A stretch of 13,935 nt of DNA from Campylobacter sp. (GTDB lineage Bacteria > Campylobacterota > Campylobacteria > Campylobacterales > Campylobacteraceae): contig JAGAZK010000254.1 of NCBI GenBank assembly GCA_017940085.1, forward strand, positions 1-13,935, read 5' to 3'. This document shows positions 1-7,376 of this stretch, one piece after another. The notes under the pieces are model-generated. The model did no database searches. It saw only the letters and a program-made list of their open reading frames with translations, and was not told the origin of the DNA. The stretch's first letter is position 1, and each line of letters begins with the position of its first letter. The position numbers and the translations under genes were made by a program.

Positions 1-1302
1 AGACTTAAATTTGTTCAAATTTTTAAATTTAAATCAGCTTCAAAAAGACTTTTTGGCGATTTTTCACTGCACGGACAAAAGGCTGGAAAGCATGGTATGA
101 GCTCGTTTCAGGCGATTTCTACGGCTATTGCAGCACAAGTTGGCACAGGAAATCTAGTAGGAGCTTCAACTGCTCTTATTTTAGGAGGACCGGGGGCGAT
201 TTTTTGGATGTGGTTAGCTGCTTTTTTTGGAATGGCTACAAATTTTGCCGAAATTTGCTTAGCACAAGTTTATCGCTCAAAAGATAATAGCGGTCATATC
301 ATCGGCGGTCCTGCATTTTATATTTCGCACGGTATCGGCGGTAAATTTGGCAAATTTTTAGCTGTATTTTTTGCTATTGCTATTATTTTAGCGCTTGGTT
401 TTATGGGAAATATGGTTCAAGCAAATGCCATAACAGATGGATTTAGCAAAGCTTTTGAGATTGATAAACGCTTTTTTGGTGCGATTTTAGCCATAGTTTG
501 CGGTGTGATTTTTATAGGTGGAGTTAAAACTATCGCCAGAGTTGCCGAAAAAGTAGTGCCATTAATGGCGATTTTATATATCGTCGTGGGGCTTTGCATT
601 ATTTTTGCAAATATTTCAGAGCTTCCAAATGCTTTTGCTTTGATTGTAAAGGCTGCGTTTGATCCAAGTGCTGCTTGGGGTGGCGTAACTGGAGCTAGTA
701 TAGCAGCTGCTATGAGATACGGCGTGGCAAGGGGGCTTTTTAGCAACGAAGCAGGTATGGGCTCAACCCCACACGCTCATGCTGTCGCAAATGTAAAACA
801 CCCAGTAGATCAAGCACTACTAGGCGTGATGAGTGTTTTTGTGGATACTTTCATTGTGCTAAATATCACAGTTTTTGTGATTTTAACTTCTGGTGTGGTA
901 AGTTTTAATTCTGATGGAACAGCTGTTTTTAGCGGAATTCAGTTAGTTCAAGAAGCTTTTTCATCGCACATTTTAGGTAAGAATATAGGTTATAGTTTTG
1001 TGGCTATTTGTTTGCTATTTTTCGCATTTACCACGATTATGGGTTGGTATTATTTTGCTGAAATAAATGTAAGATATTTATTTGGTGCAAAAGCTGTTAT
1101 ATTTTTGCAAATTTTAGTTGTCGCTTTTGTTTTTACTGGTTCGCTTCTTAAAATCGATCTTGTGTGGGAGTTAGCCGATATGTTTAATGGACTTATGGTT
1201 ATTCCAAATTTAATCGCTATTTTATTTTTAAGTGGCACAGTAGCAAAACTACTAAATGATTATAACAACGGCAAAAGCTTTGATAGAAATAATTATAAAT
1301 AA
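1..1302 (+). CDS. Sodium:alanine/glycine symporter family (AGCS) protein, 5' end outside window
   Basis: Inner-membrane secondary transporter expected to import a small neutral amino acid (alanine or glycine type) with sodium. The frame is open from base 1. The first candidate ATG, at 97, is internal, because residues before it (FGDFSLHGQKAGKHG) already resemble the family, so the true start lies upstream of the window. Seen directly: the GTGN motif at 142-153 followed by the GGPGAIFWMW stretch, the NEAGMGS motif at 745-765 with a PHAHA tail, and about eight hydrophobic segments in the visible part. These are AGCS hallmarks. Family members are usually about 450-480 residues; 433 codons are visible, so little is missing. 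The gene faces the malic enzyme gene across a hairpin. The exact substrate cannot be read from sequence. Confidence 0.9.
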   Translation, partial: RLKFVQIFKFKSASKRLFGDFSLHGQKAGKHGMSSFQAISTAIAAQVGTGNLVGASTALILGGPGAIFWMWLAAFFGMATNFAEICLAQVYRSKDNSGHIIGGPAFYISHGIGGKFGKFLAVFFAIAIILALGFMGNMVQANAITDGFSKAFEIDKRFFGAILAIVCGVIFIGGVKTIARVAEKVVPLMAILYIVVGLCIIFANISELPNAFALIVKAAFDPSAAWGGVTGASIAAAMRYGVARGLFSNEAGMGSTPHAHAVANVKHPVDQALLGVMSVFVDTFIVLNITVFVILTSGVVSFNSDGTAVFSGIQLVQEAFSSHILGKNIGYSFVAICLLFFAFTTIMGWYYFAEINVRYLFGAKAVIFLQILVVAFVFTGSLLKIDLVWELADMFNGLMVIPNLIAILFLSGTVAKLLNDYNNGKSFDRNNYK

Positions 1303-1360
1303 ATTTTGGTTTTGTTATTTTTGGTGAAGTTGTAGGCAAAATATAATTTTTGGTTTGAGA

Positions 1361-1390
1361 AAATTTCGCCTATTAGTATAGGCGAAATTT
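1361..1390. terminator. Bidirectional hairpin between the symporter and malic enzyme genes
   Basis: A perfect 13-bp inverted repeat (1361-1373 and 1378-1390, core AAATTTCGCCTA / TAGGCGAAATTT) with a 4-nt loop lies between two convergent genes. It begins 58 bases after the symporter stop and ends 5 bases before the malic enzyme stop. Position and symmetry fit a terminator working in both directions. T-runs are short, so efficiency is uncertain. Confidence 0.65.
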
Positions 1391-1395
1391 GGAGA

Positions 1396-2649
1396 TTATT
1401 TTAAAAGTGTTTTTAAGCTTTCTTTATAAGCTGCTTTGTCAAATTCTTTTACCAAAGCAACACCGTCTTTTACGGCAGCTTCTGCTACAGCAGGTGCTAC
1501 TTCAAATAAAACTCTTGGATCAAATGGTTTTGGGATAATATAATCTTTGCCAAATTTAAGCTCACTTACGCCATAAGCAACGCAAACTTCACTAGGAACT
1601 TCTTTCATCGCTAAATCTGCCAAAGCATTTGCGGCGGCTACTTTCATATTTTCGGTGATTTTAGTCGCTTTTACATCTAATGCACCCCTAAATATAAATG
1701 GAAAGCCCAAAACATTATTTACTTGGTTTGGATAATCGCTTCTACCTGTTCCCATGATAACATCGTCTCTGACTTTGGCTACTTCTTCAGGGAAAATTTC
1801 AGGCGTAGGATTTGCAAGAGCGAAAATAATCGGATTGTTTGATGACATTGATTTTACCATTTCGCCACTTAATACGCCTGGTTTTGAAAGCCCTAAAAAC
1901 ATATTTGCGTTTTTCATCGCATCAGCTAGTGTGCGATCATCTGTTTCAATTGCAAATTCTTCTTTTTCAGGGGTTAAATTTGGTCTGCCTTTATAAATAA
2001 CTCCCTTGCTATCAAGCATTACGATATTTTTCACGCCCAAATTTCTATACATTTTCGCACACGCAATTCCTGCTGCTCCAGCTCCGCTAACTACGATTTT
2101 AAGATCACTTGGTTTTTGACCTGTGATTTTTAGGACATTAATTAAACCTGCTGTTGTGATGATAGCAGTGCCGTGTTGGTCATCGTGCATTACAGGGATA
2201 TTTACACTTTCTTGAAGCTTTTTCTCGATATAAAAACATTTTGGCGCACCAATATCTTCTAAATTTATACCACCAAATGTAGGAGCTAAGGCTTTGCAAA
2301 TTTCAACGATTTTATCAGGATCTTTTTCATCAAGCTCAATGTCAAACGCATCAACTCCAGCAAATCTTTTAAATAAAACAGATTTTCCTTCCATTACTGG
2401 TTTTCCTGCAACTGCACCTATATCGCCAAGTCCAAGCACAGCAGTTCCGTCAGTGATAACGGCTACAAGATTGCCTTTATTTGTGTATTTGTAAGCAAGC
2501 TCATTGTCTTTTTCTATCTCTTTGCAAGGCTCAGCAACGCCCGGTGTATAAGCAAGGCTTAGATCATCGGCACTAACGCAAGGTTTTGTAACATTGATTT
2601 CAATTTTACCATTTTCGTGGTATTTTAAAGATTTTTCTTTCAAATCCAT
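1396..2649 (-). CDS. maeB: Malic enzyme (malate dehydrogenase, oxaloacetate-decarboxylating), single-domain form
   Basis: Catalyses oxidative decarboxylation of malate to pyruvate and CO2 with NAD(P)+ in the cytoplasm, linking the TCA cycle to pyruvate and NADPH supply. The 417-residue protein has an N-terminal malic domain with YTPGV (Tyr34), a [16 protein letters not shown] stretch, the EGK lysine (Lys89), NLEDI (Glu131/Asp132) and HDDQHG (155-160). A Rossmann domain with GAGAAG at 189-194 follows. It matches the N-terminal half of E. coli MaeB but lacks the phosphotransacetylase-like C-terminal domain, as usual for small bacterial malic enzymes. The ATG at 2649 has an AAGGA ribosome site about 8 bases upstream. 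Its own promoter and flanking hairpins suggest a single-gene unit. NAD versus NADP preference cannot be settled here. The symbol follows the E. coli homologue; Campylobacter literature also uses mez. Confidence 0.93.
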   Translation of the reverse strand: MDLKEKSLKYHENGKIEINVTKPCVSADDLSLAYTPGVAEPCKEIEKDNELAYKYTNKGNLVAVITDGTAVLGLGDIGAVAGKPVMEGKSVLFKRFAGVDAFDIELDEKDPDKIVEICKALAPTFGGINLEDIGAPKCFYIEKKLQESVNIPVMHDDQHGTAIITTAGLINVLKITGQKPSDLKIVVSGAGAAGIACAKMYRNLGVKNIVMLDSKGVIYKGRPNLTPEKEEFAIETDDRTLADAMKNANMFLGLSKPGVLSGEMVKSMSSNNPIIFALANPTPEIFPEEVAKVRDDVIMGTGRSDYPNQVNNVLGFPFIFRGALDVKATKITENMKVAAANALADLAMKEVPSEVCVAYGVSELKFGKDYIIPKPFDPRVLFEVAPAVAEAAVKDGVALVKEFDKAAYKESLKTLLK

Positions 2650-2695
2650 TTTCTTTATCCTTAAGGAAATATTTAAAATTTAATTTAATTCGGGG

Positions 2696-2704
2696 ATTAT
2701 AGCA
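2696..2704 (-). promoter_or_regulatory. Extended -10 promoter of the malic enzyme gene
   Basis: The minus strand reads TGCTATAAT (2704 down to 2696) after a T-rich stretch, a match to the epsilonproteobacterial sigma-70 extended -10. A start near 2689 would give a leader of about 40 bases carrying the AAGGA ribosome site. Confidence 0.6.
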
Positions 2705-2744
2705 AAAATAAAATCAAACAAATATAAATTTAAGCTTACTTGTT

Positions 2745-2759
2745 AAATTTAATCAAATT
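2745..2759 (+). repeat. Dispersed 15-mer AAATTTAATCAAATT, copy 1
   Basis: Exact copy of a 15-base sequence found five times in this window, always between genes: here, at 7300-7314 and 8404-8418 on plus, and at 8436-8450 and 10583-10597 on minus. This copy lies upstream of the malic enzyme promoter and is not part of an obvious hairpin. Confidence 0.5.
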
Positions 2760-2798
2760 ATTTAAAATCGTGGTGAAAATATTTGCTTGTGATATATT

Positions 2799-2836
2799 AA
2801 ATTTACAGCAAATTTAATTAAATTTGCTGTAAATTT
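2799..2836 (-). terminator. 38-bp perfect palindrome just after the 583-residue protein gene
   Basis: The arms 2799-2815 and 2820-2836 are exact reverse complements (core AAATTTACAGCAAATTT), and the AATT centre is itself palindromic, so all 38 bases are symmetric. It begins 4 bases past the stop codon of the minus-strand gene ending at 2840. That position suggests a transcription terminator for that gene. An operator or cruciform role upstream of the malic enzyme gene is possible, but the site is about 100 bases from that promoter. Confidence 0.55.
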
Positions 2837-2839
2837 GGA

Positions 2840-4591
2840 TTATTTGCTTCTTAGGATAATTTGTGCGTTATTTTGGTTTTTGAGATTTGTGTTGAAGTAT
2901 TCGTTAAATACTTCATTTTGATAAAATTTCCCACAAATTTCATCTTCTTGGTCTTCAAATTTTTCTACTTTTATAAAACCTGCTGTTTTTTCATCTATTG
3001 TGTGTTCTTCAAATGAGATTTTTAGACATTTTTTATCAGCCACAAATAAAATCGCTTCATTGTCAGAAATGGTTTCTAAATCGCTAATCCCAGTCATTTG
3101 GATAAAATTATCTCCAAAACCACCATTTGCGATGTAATATGTATTTATGGACTGCAAAGTTTGTGCTAGAGCATTTGCTGAGTGTTCTATTACAGCTTTG
3201 AATTTATCATCTTCTTGTTGAGGTTGTTTGGCACCTAAATCTATTTTAATGCGTTTTAGGCTGTTGATGACAATTTCGCTTTTGTCTTGGTCAAAATAAA
3301 ACTCCATTTTGACACCATCACCATCTTTTTTGAAATACTCACTTAGCCATTCTGATAAATTTTGTATTATCATATCAAGACCTATGTAAGATGACAAAAA
3401 TTTATCCACACTTGTGCTTATTTTGACAGAGCCTTCAAATTTAGTATTTTTGGCTAGATTTTGGAAATTTTTAAAATTAGCAATGTCTAAATTTAGATTT
3501 GCATTTAGTTTGTCTGAATTTTTATTTTCAAAGCCAAAATCTTTGATATTTATTTTGATGCCGTTGCCCAAATACTCGCTCAATACTTTTTCGAGTTCTT
3601 GAGGATTGTTTATGTTGTTTGTGATTTTTGCGTATTTTGCGAAATAATTATCAAAAAACGATTTTTCAAAAACAGTTTGGGTTTGCCAACTAATATTTTT
3701 GAAAATCACATCAAAAATACTGATTTGCGCTATTTGTTGTTTGTCGCTTAAAACGATTTTGTCTTCTACTTCTTGATTTACCCCGCTTGTCGATACGCCC
3801 GATATATCCACAAATGAAACCATACCAGAAGATACTTTAAATTTATCTAGTTTGAGATTGTGAGTTTTGTATTTTGTGCTTATTGTTTCTAAATTTAGAT
3901 CTTTTATGCCGTCTTTTAGGTCTAAATTTAAGCCTAAATTTTCCAATTCTACGCCGTCTGCTTTGATTTTATCTATTCCAAAGCCTACGGATTTAAATTC
4001 ATCTTGCGAGTTTGTGTTAAATTTGAAATTTAGACCGCTAAGTAAAATTTTGTTTGTTTGTATGTCTGTAAATTTGACCAAACAATCAGAGCTATCTAAA
4101 CTTTTTGTAAAATCAAAATTTAGCAAGTCGTCATTTGTAGCACCAAAACTTTCTTGTAGTAAGTTTTTATAAAACGGCGTCAGAATTTTGAGCGTTCCTG
4201 TGCTTTTGAATCCGTTTGCTATGCTAAAAAGCGAGTGAGAGATTTGATATTCTACTCGCACATCTAAATCTTCTTGGGCAAGTTTAGAAAGATCCAAAAT
4301 CTTTTGTCTTTCTTCTGGTTTGACGATACTGCCAAGATTGTTTATCAAAAAATTTGTGATAAATTGACCGAGTTGGTCTTTTTGGATATTGCACTCAAAA
4401 GAGCCGTTTGATTTGCCAAATTTTTCACTAAAATCCCAATTCGTAACTTTGCAAATTTTGTTTTGTTGTATCATATCGCTGAGTTTTTGTTCGATATTTT
4501 TGGAAATATAAAACATAACACCTAAGGCTACAGCGATTACGACAGCTACGCTTATACAAGAAATCAAAATTGTCTTTTTAAATTTACTCAT
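2840..4591 (-). CDS. Membrane-anchored protein of unknown function, large extracytoplasmic domain
   Basis: I do not recognise this gene with confidence. The 583-residue protein has a short basic N-terminus (MSKFKK), one hydrophobic segment at about residues 7-28, and then some 550 hydrophilic residues, so it is probably an inner-membrane protein with a periplasmic body. The body is rich in Asn, Lys, Asp and Phe, with repeated patterns such as 'LNLDLKDG' and 'LNANLNLDIANF', consistent with long beta-rich folds. This layout resembles DUF945/YdgA-like or AsmA-like proteins, but no diagnostic motif is visible and the link is only a suggestion. Two cysteines lie soon after the anchor (Cys47, Cys67), and others near the C-terminus (for example the EDEICGKF stretch); a disulfide is possible. 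The ATG at 4591 has AAGGA 6 bases upstream. Hairpins on both sides suggest a single-gene unit. Confidence 0.75.
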   Translation of the reverse strand: MSKFKKTILISCISVAVVIAVALGVMFYISKNIEQKLSDMIQQNKICKVTNWDFSEKFGKSNGSFECNIQKDQLGQFITNFLINNLGSIVKPEERQKILDLSKLAQEDLDVRVEYQISHSLFSIANGFKSTGTLKILTPFYKNLLQESFGATNDDLLNFDFTKSLDSSDCLVKFTDIQTNKILLSGLNFKFNTNSQDEFKSVGFGIDKIKADGVELENLGLNLDLKDGIKDLNLETISTKYKTHNLKLDKFKVSSGMVSFVDISGVSTSGVNQEVEDKIVLSDKQQIAQISIFDVIFKNISWQTQTVFEKSFFDNYFAKYAKITNNINNPQELEKVLSEYLGNGIKINIKDFGFENKNSDKLNANLNLDIANFKNFQNLAKNTKFEGSVKISTSVDKFLSSYIGLDMIIQNLSEWLSEYFKKDGDGVKMEFYFDQDKSEIVINSLKRIKIDLGAKQPQQEDDKFKAVIEHSANALAQTLQSINTYYIANGGFGDNFIQMTGISDLETISDNEAILFVADKKCLKISFEEHTIDEKTAGFIKVEKFEDQEDEICGKFYQNEVFNEYFNTNLKNQNNAQIILRSK

Positions 4592-4597
4592 TTTATA

Positions 4598-4626
4598 TCC
4601 TTGTGTTTTTTGATTTTCGAATTGTA
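4598..4626 (-). promoter_or_regulatory. Candidate -10 and ribosome site for the 583-residue protein gene
   Basis: On the minus strand TACAAT (4626-4621) is one base from TATAAT and sits downstream of an AT-rich stretch. AAGGA (4602-4598) lies 6 bases before the ATG. The promoter part is weak; the ribosome site is clear. Confidence 0.35.
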
Positions 4627-4723
4627 ATATATTATTTGTGAAAAACTGCTAAATTTGAATAATATTACTAAATTTGCGAGATTTTACGGCGGTTTTGCCA
4701 AATTTACATAAAAACTAAAAAAT

Positions 4724-4757
4724 GTCAAATTTGACCCAAATTTGGATCAAATTTGAC
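4724..4757 (-). terminator. Hairpin terminating the cstA-ybdD unit
   Basis: GTCAAATTTGA (4724-4734) pairs with TCAAATTTGAC (4747-4757). Inside them, after one C/A mismatch, CCAAATTTGG continues the symmetry. The repeat starts at the last base of the ybdD stop codon and is the natural end of the minus-strand cstA-ybdD transcript. Confidence 0.55.
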
Positions 4758-4951
4758 TAGCAACATCTAACTTGTTTGCCTTTTCTGTCTTGAGCTTCTT
4801 TGAAAAACTCCGCCCTTGAGAGCGGAGTTTGATCTGGGTGATGAGTGCGAAAATGCTCAAGATATTTTTCATAACTAGGAAGCCCAATTATAGGAGCTAC
4901 TGCACCATCGATTTTGTCGTAAGCGTTTTTTAACTTACTTAACCACTTCAT
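4757..4951 (-). CDS. YbdD/YjiX family small protein (DUF466), CstA partner
   Basis: Small cytoplasmic protein of 64 residues from the family that accompanies CstA-type transporters in many bacteria (YbdD and YjiX in E. coli) and is thought to support their transport function. Family signatures are visible: IIGLPSYEKYLEHFRTHHPDQTPLSRAEFF and a C-terminal RCC. I place the start at ATG 4951, which has AAAGG (4965-4961) 9 bases upstream. A GTG two codons earlier, at 4957, is only 3 bases from that site. The gene overlaps the 3' end of cstA by 17 bases in another frame, which implies co-transcription and probable translational coupling. It is followed at once by a hairpin. The family is clear; the molecular role is not established by sequence. 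Confidence 0.88.
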   Translation of the reverse strand: MKWLSKLKNAYDKIDGAVAPIIGLPSYEKYLEHFRTHHPDQTPLSRAEFFKEAQDRKGKQVRCC

Positions 4952-7022
4952 AATCACTAGCCTTTAAATACGGATCTTCTGCTAACGGATAGCTTGTAGT
5001 ATCGCCTTTGGAGATTTTCATACAAATCCTAATAGTTTGAGCAACCATAACAATAACTACAAAGATAAAGAAACCGCAAAGCACAGCATCAACGACATTG
5101 TTTCTAATGATAGCTTCTGCTCTTGCTATTTGTGCAGGATCAGTTAGCTCTGCTAGTTTGGCACTCCAATTTTGAGCGGTTGCGACATGGCTAACTGCAT
5201 CGTGGATTCTCTCGCCATTTGCAGGAAGCATTTTTTGGATAGCAGCACTCATAGTCGTAATGCCTACCCAAACAAGCGGAATAATAGTAACAAATGTGTA
5301 TTTTGCTTTGCCTTTTTTGAATAGTATTACAGTTACTAACATAAGTGCTAAGCAAGCCAACATTTGATTTGATGCACCAAATAGTGGCCATAGTGTATAA
5401 ATACCACCCATAGGATCAGTTACACCTGCATAAAGCAAATATCCCCAACCAGCAACACATATCAAAGTAGCTATAGTGCCGTAAGTGTAGCTTTTTGTAT
5501 TTGCAAAAGGTTTATGAACATTGCCAAGAACATCTTGGATCATAAATCTACCAACCCTTGTTCCAGCATCAACAGCAGTTAAAATAAACAACGCTTCAAA
5601 CAAAATCGCAAAGTGATACCAAAACGGCATCATTGCTTCACCACCGATAATTTGGTGGAATAGCATTGTAAGACCAAGTGCAAATGTAGGTGCGCCACCT
5701 GTTCTTGAAAGCATAGTTTCTTCGCCAATACTTGCGGCTAAATTTGTAATCTCTTCAGGAGTTACGGTAAAGCCGAAATTTGCAATAGCTGTAGCCGCAC
5801 TAGCCGCATCGCCACCTAAAATTGCAGCAGGAGCGTTGATAGAGAAATAAATTCCTGGAGTTAAGATAATAGCACCAACCAAAGCCATGATACCAACCAA
5901 ACTTTCCATTAGCATCGAGCCATAGCCGATGAATAAAGTTTGACCTTCTTTCATAACCATTTTTGGAGTAGTTCCGCTTGAGATTAGAGCGTGGAAACCG
6001 CTAATCGCACCGCAAGCGATTGTAACAAACAAAAATGGGAATAAAGATCCTGCAAATACTGGACCAGTGCCATCTACAAATTTAGTAAGTGCTGGCATTT
6101 GAATATCAGGACTAACAACTATAATCGCTAAAGCCATTGCGAAAATAACGCCAAGTTTTAAAAATGTGCTTAAATAATCTCTTGGAGCAAGTAAGAACCA
6201 AACAGGCAAAATTGCAGCAATGAAGCCATAAATCATAGTTGCGATTGCCAAAGATTCTCTACTTAGAGTGAAGAATTCTTTCCAAAATGGATCCAAAACT
6301 ACTAAATGTCCTGCCCAAAGTGCGACCATAAGCAAGATAAATCCACCAATTGAAGCTTCTACAACTCTACCTGGTCTAATAAATCTCATCCAAATTCCCA
6401 TTAAAATCGCAATAGGAATAGTCATAGCAACCGTAAATAGACCCCAAGGCGAATCAGCCAAAGCATTTACAACAACCATAGCAAGAATTGCGACAATAAT
6501 GACCATAATAAACAAAATTCCGACCATTACAATACCGCCAGTTGTGGTGCCCATTTCCATTTTGACCATTTCACCAAGGCTTCTTCCGTTGTGTCTTACT
6601 GAGATGACTAGCACGACAAAATCATGCACAGCACCAGCCAAAACGACACCCACTAATAGCCAAAGCATACCTGGCAAATAACCCATTTGAGCTGCCAAAA
6701 CAGGACCTACAAGCGGACCAGCACCAGCGATCGCTGCAAAATGGTGTCCGAAAAGAACATATTTATTTGTAGGGTGGTAGTCTTTAGCGTCATTATTGAC
6801 ATAAGCTGGAGTTGCTCTACTATCATCAAGCTCCATAACTTTTGTCGCAATAAAACGCCCATAAAATTGGTAGCCGATTGTATAAATACAAACAGCAGCT
6901 ACAACTATCCAAGTAGCACTTATGGTTTCACCTTGATTTAATGCCAAAACACCAAATGCCCAAGCACCAATCAAGGCTATCAAACCAAATATAACTTTGG
7001 TTCGCAAATTTAAACTGCCCAT
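4935..7022 (-). CDS. cstA: Carbon starvation protein CstA, pyruvate/peptide transporter
   Basis: Polytopic inner-membrane transporter. E. coli CstA imports pyruvate, and in C. jejuni CstA has been linked to peptide use. The 695-residue product matches the usual length (about 700). Seen directly: the conserved stretch DYHPTNKYVLFGHHFAAIAG followed by AGPLVGPVLAAQMGYLPGMLW, then HDFVVL, and well over a dozen hydrophobic segments. This is the CstA core followed by its C-terminal multi-helix part. I choose ATG 7022 because GAAAGGAG (7034-7027) lies 4 bases upstream. An in-frame TTG at 7055 directly abuts the -10 box, so it would precede the transcript start. The gene overlaps ybdD downstream and has its own promoter. 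Regulation by carbon supply is expected from the family, but no specific operator is visible. Confidence 0.95.
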   Translation of the reverse strand: MGSLNLRTKVIFGLIALIGAWAFGVLALNQGETISATWIVVAAVCIYTIGYQFYGRFIATKVMELDDSRATPAYVNNDAKDYHPTNKYVLFGHHFAAIAGAGPLVGPVLAAQMGYLPGMLWLLVGVVLAGAVHDFVVLVISVRHNGRSLGEMVKMEMGTTTGGIVMVGILFIMVIIVAILAMVVVNALADSPWGLFTVAMTIPIAILMGIWMRFIRPGRVVEASIGGFILLMVALWAGHLVVLDPFWKEFFTLSRESLAIATMIYGFIAAILPVWFLLAPRDYLSTFLKLGVIFAMALAIIVVSPDIQMPALTKFVDGTGPVFAGSLFPFLFVTIACGAISGFHALISSGTTPKMVMKEGQTLFIGYGSMLMESLVGIMALVGAIILTPGIYFSINAPAAILGGDAASAATAIANFGFTVTPEEITNLAASIGEETMLSRTGGAPTFALGLTMLFHQIIGGEAMMPFWYHFAILFEALFILTAVDAGTRVGRFMIQDVLGNVHKPFANTKSYTYGTIATLICVAGWGYLLYAGVTDPMGGIYTLWPLFGASNQMLACLALMLVTVILFKKGKAKYTFVTIIPLVWVGITTMSAAIQKMLPANGERIHDAVSHVATAQNWSAKLAELTDPAQIARAEAIIRNNVVDAVLCGFFIFVVIVMVAQTIRICMKISKGDTTSYPLAEDPYLKASDYEVVK
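4961..4965 (-). promoter_or_regulatory. Ribosome binding site that decides the ybdD start
   Basis: AAAGG on the minus strand lies inside the end of cstA, 9 bases before ATG 4951 but only 3 bases before GTG 4957, so it favours the ATG. Confidence 0.5.
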
Positions 7023-7026
7023 TTGA

Positions 7027-7034
7027 CTCCTTTC
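7027..7034 (-). promoter_or_regulatory. Strong ribosome binding site of cstA
   Basis: GAAAGGAG on the minus strand, 4 bases before ATG 7022. It is the best Shine-Dalgarno match in the window and fixes the start against the upstream TTG at 7055. Confidence 0.75.
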
Positions 7035-7055
7035 TTGTAAAATGTGATTAGCCAA

Positions 7056-7065
7056 ATTATATACA
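7056..7065 (-). promoter_or_regulatory. Promoter (-10) of cstA-ybdD
   Basis: The minus strand reads TGTATATAAT (7065-7056), with a perfect TATAAT at 7061-7056 and T-rich DNA upstream. A start near 7049 gives a leader of about 27 bases containing the ribosome site. Confidence 0.6.
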
Positions 7066-7179
7066 AATTTTGTTTGGATTTCAAATTTATATTTGTTAAT
7101 ATTTTTTCCTTATTAAATTTATAAGCATAAATTTTATTTAAATTTTTGTGATTTCAAAAATTTGTAAGTAAAAAATTAG

Positions 7180-7185
7180 TAAAAT
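7180..7185 (+). promoter_or_regulatory. Candidate -10 of the tRNA-Ala gene
   Basis: TAAAAT at 7180-7185 is 17 bases before the mature tRNA 5' end. It has no TG extension; T-rich and A-rich DNA lies upstream. A start near 7192 would leave a short 5' leader for RNase P. Confidence 0.4.
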
Positions 7186-7202
7186 AGCGTTTTTTATTAC
7201 TT

Positions 7203-7278
<76 letters not shown>

Positions 7279-7299
7279 TTAAACCGCAAATCAATCACT

Positions 7300-7314
7300 A
7301 AATTTAATCAAATT
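7300..7314 (+). repeat. Dispersed 15-mer AAATTTAATCAAATT, copy 2
   Basis: Exact copy between tRNA-Ala and obgE, about 22 bases after the tRNA 3' end and upstream of the obgE -10. It is unpaired by any close inverted copy, so a simple terminator role is not obvious. Confidence 0.5.
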
Positions 7315-7350
7315 TTAAAGCAAATTGTCCTAATAAACAAGTATTAAATT

Positions 7351-7359
7351 TGGTATAAT
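7351..7359 (+). promoter_or_regulatory. Extended -10 promoter of obgE
   Basis: TGGTATAAT is an exact TGnTATAAT match. The ribosome site AAAAAGG (7364-7370) follows almost at once and the ATG is at 7377. Transcription from here would start inside or just before the ribosome site and give a leader of only about 11 bases. Confidence 0.6.
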
Positions 7360-7376
7360 TTGCAAAAAGGCAAAAA

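Noticed and set aside
189..197. G5 run in the symporter gene as a second contingency tract
   Set aside because: It is too short for frequent slippage and lies in codons for conserved glycine residues of the family.
417..746. 109-residue open frame on minus inside the symporter gene
   Set aside because: It is antisense to the AGCS core including its conserved motifs, with low-complexity Ala/Ile/Thr content and no recognisable domain.
4952..4957. ybdD starting at GTG 4957
   Set aside because: The AAAGG ribosome site is only 3 bases away, while ATG 4951 has suitable spacing; the two extra residues are not needed by the family.
6268..6681. 137-residue open frame on + inside cstA
   Set aside because: It is antisense to a well-conserved membrane protein, with a Thr/Ile/Pro-rich composition typical of a mirror of hydrophobic codons; no promoter or ribosome site supports it.
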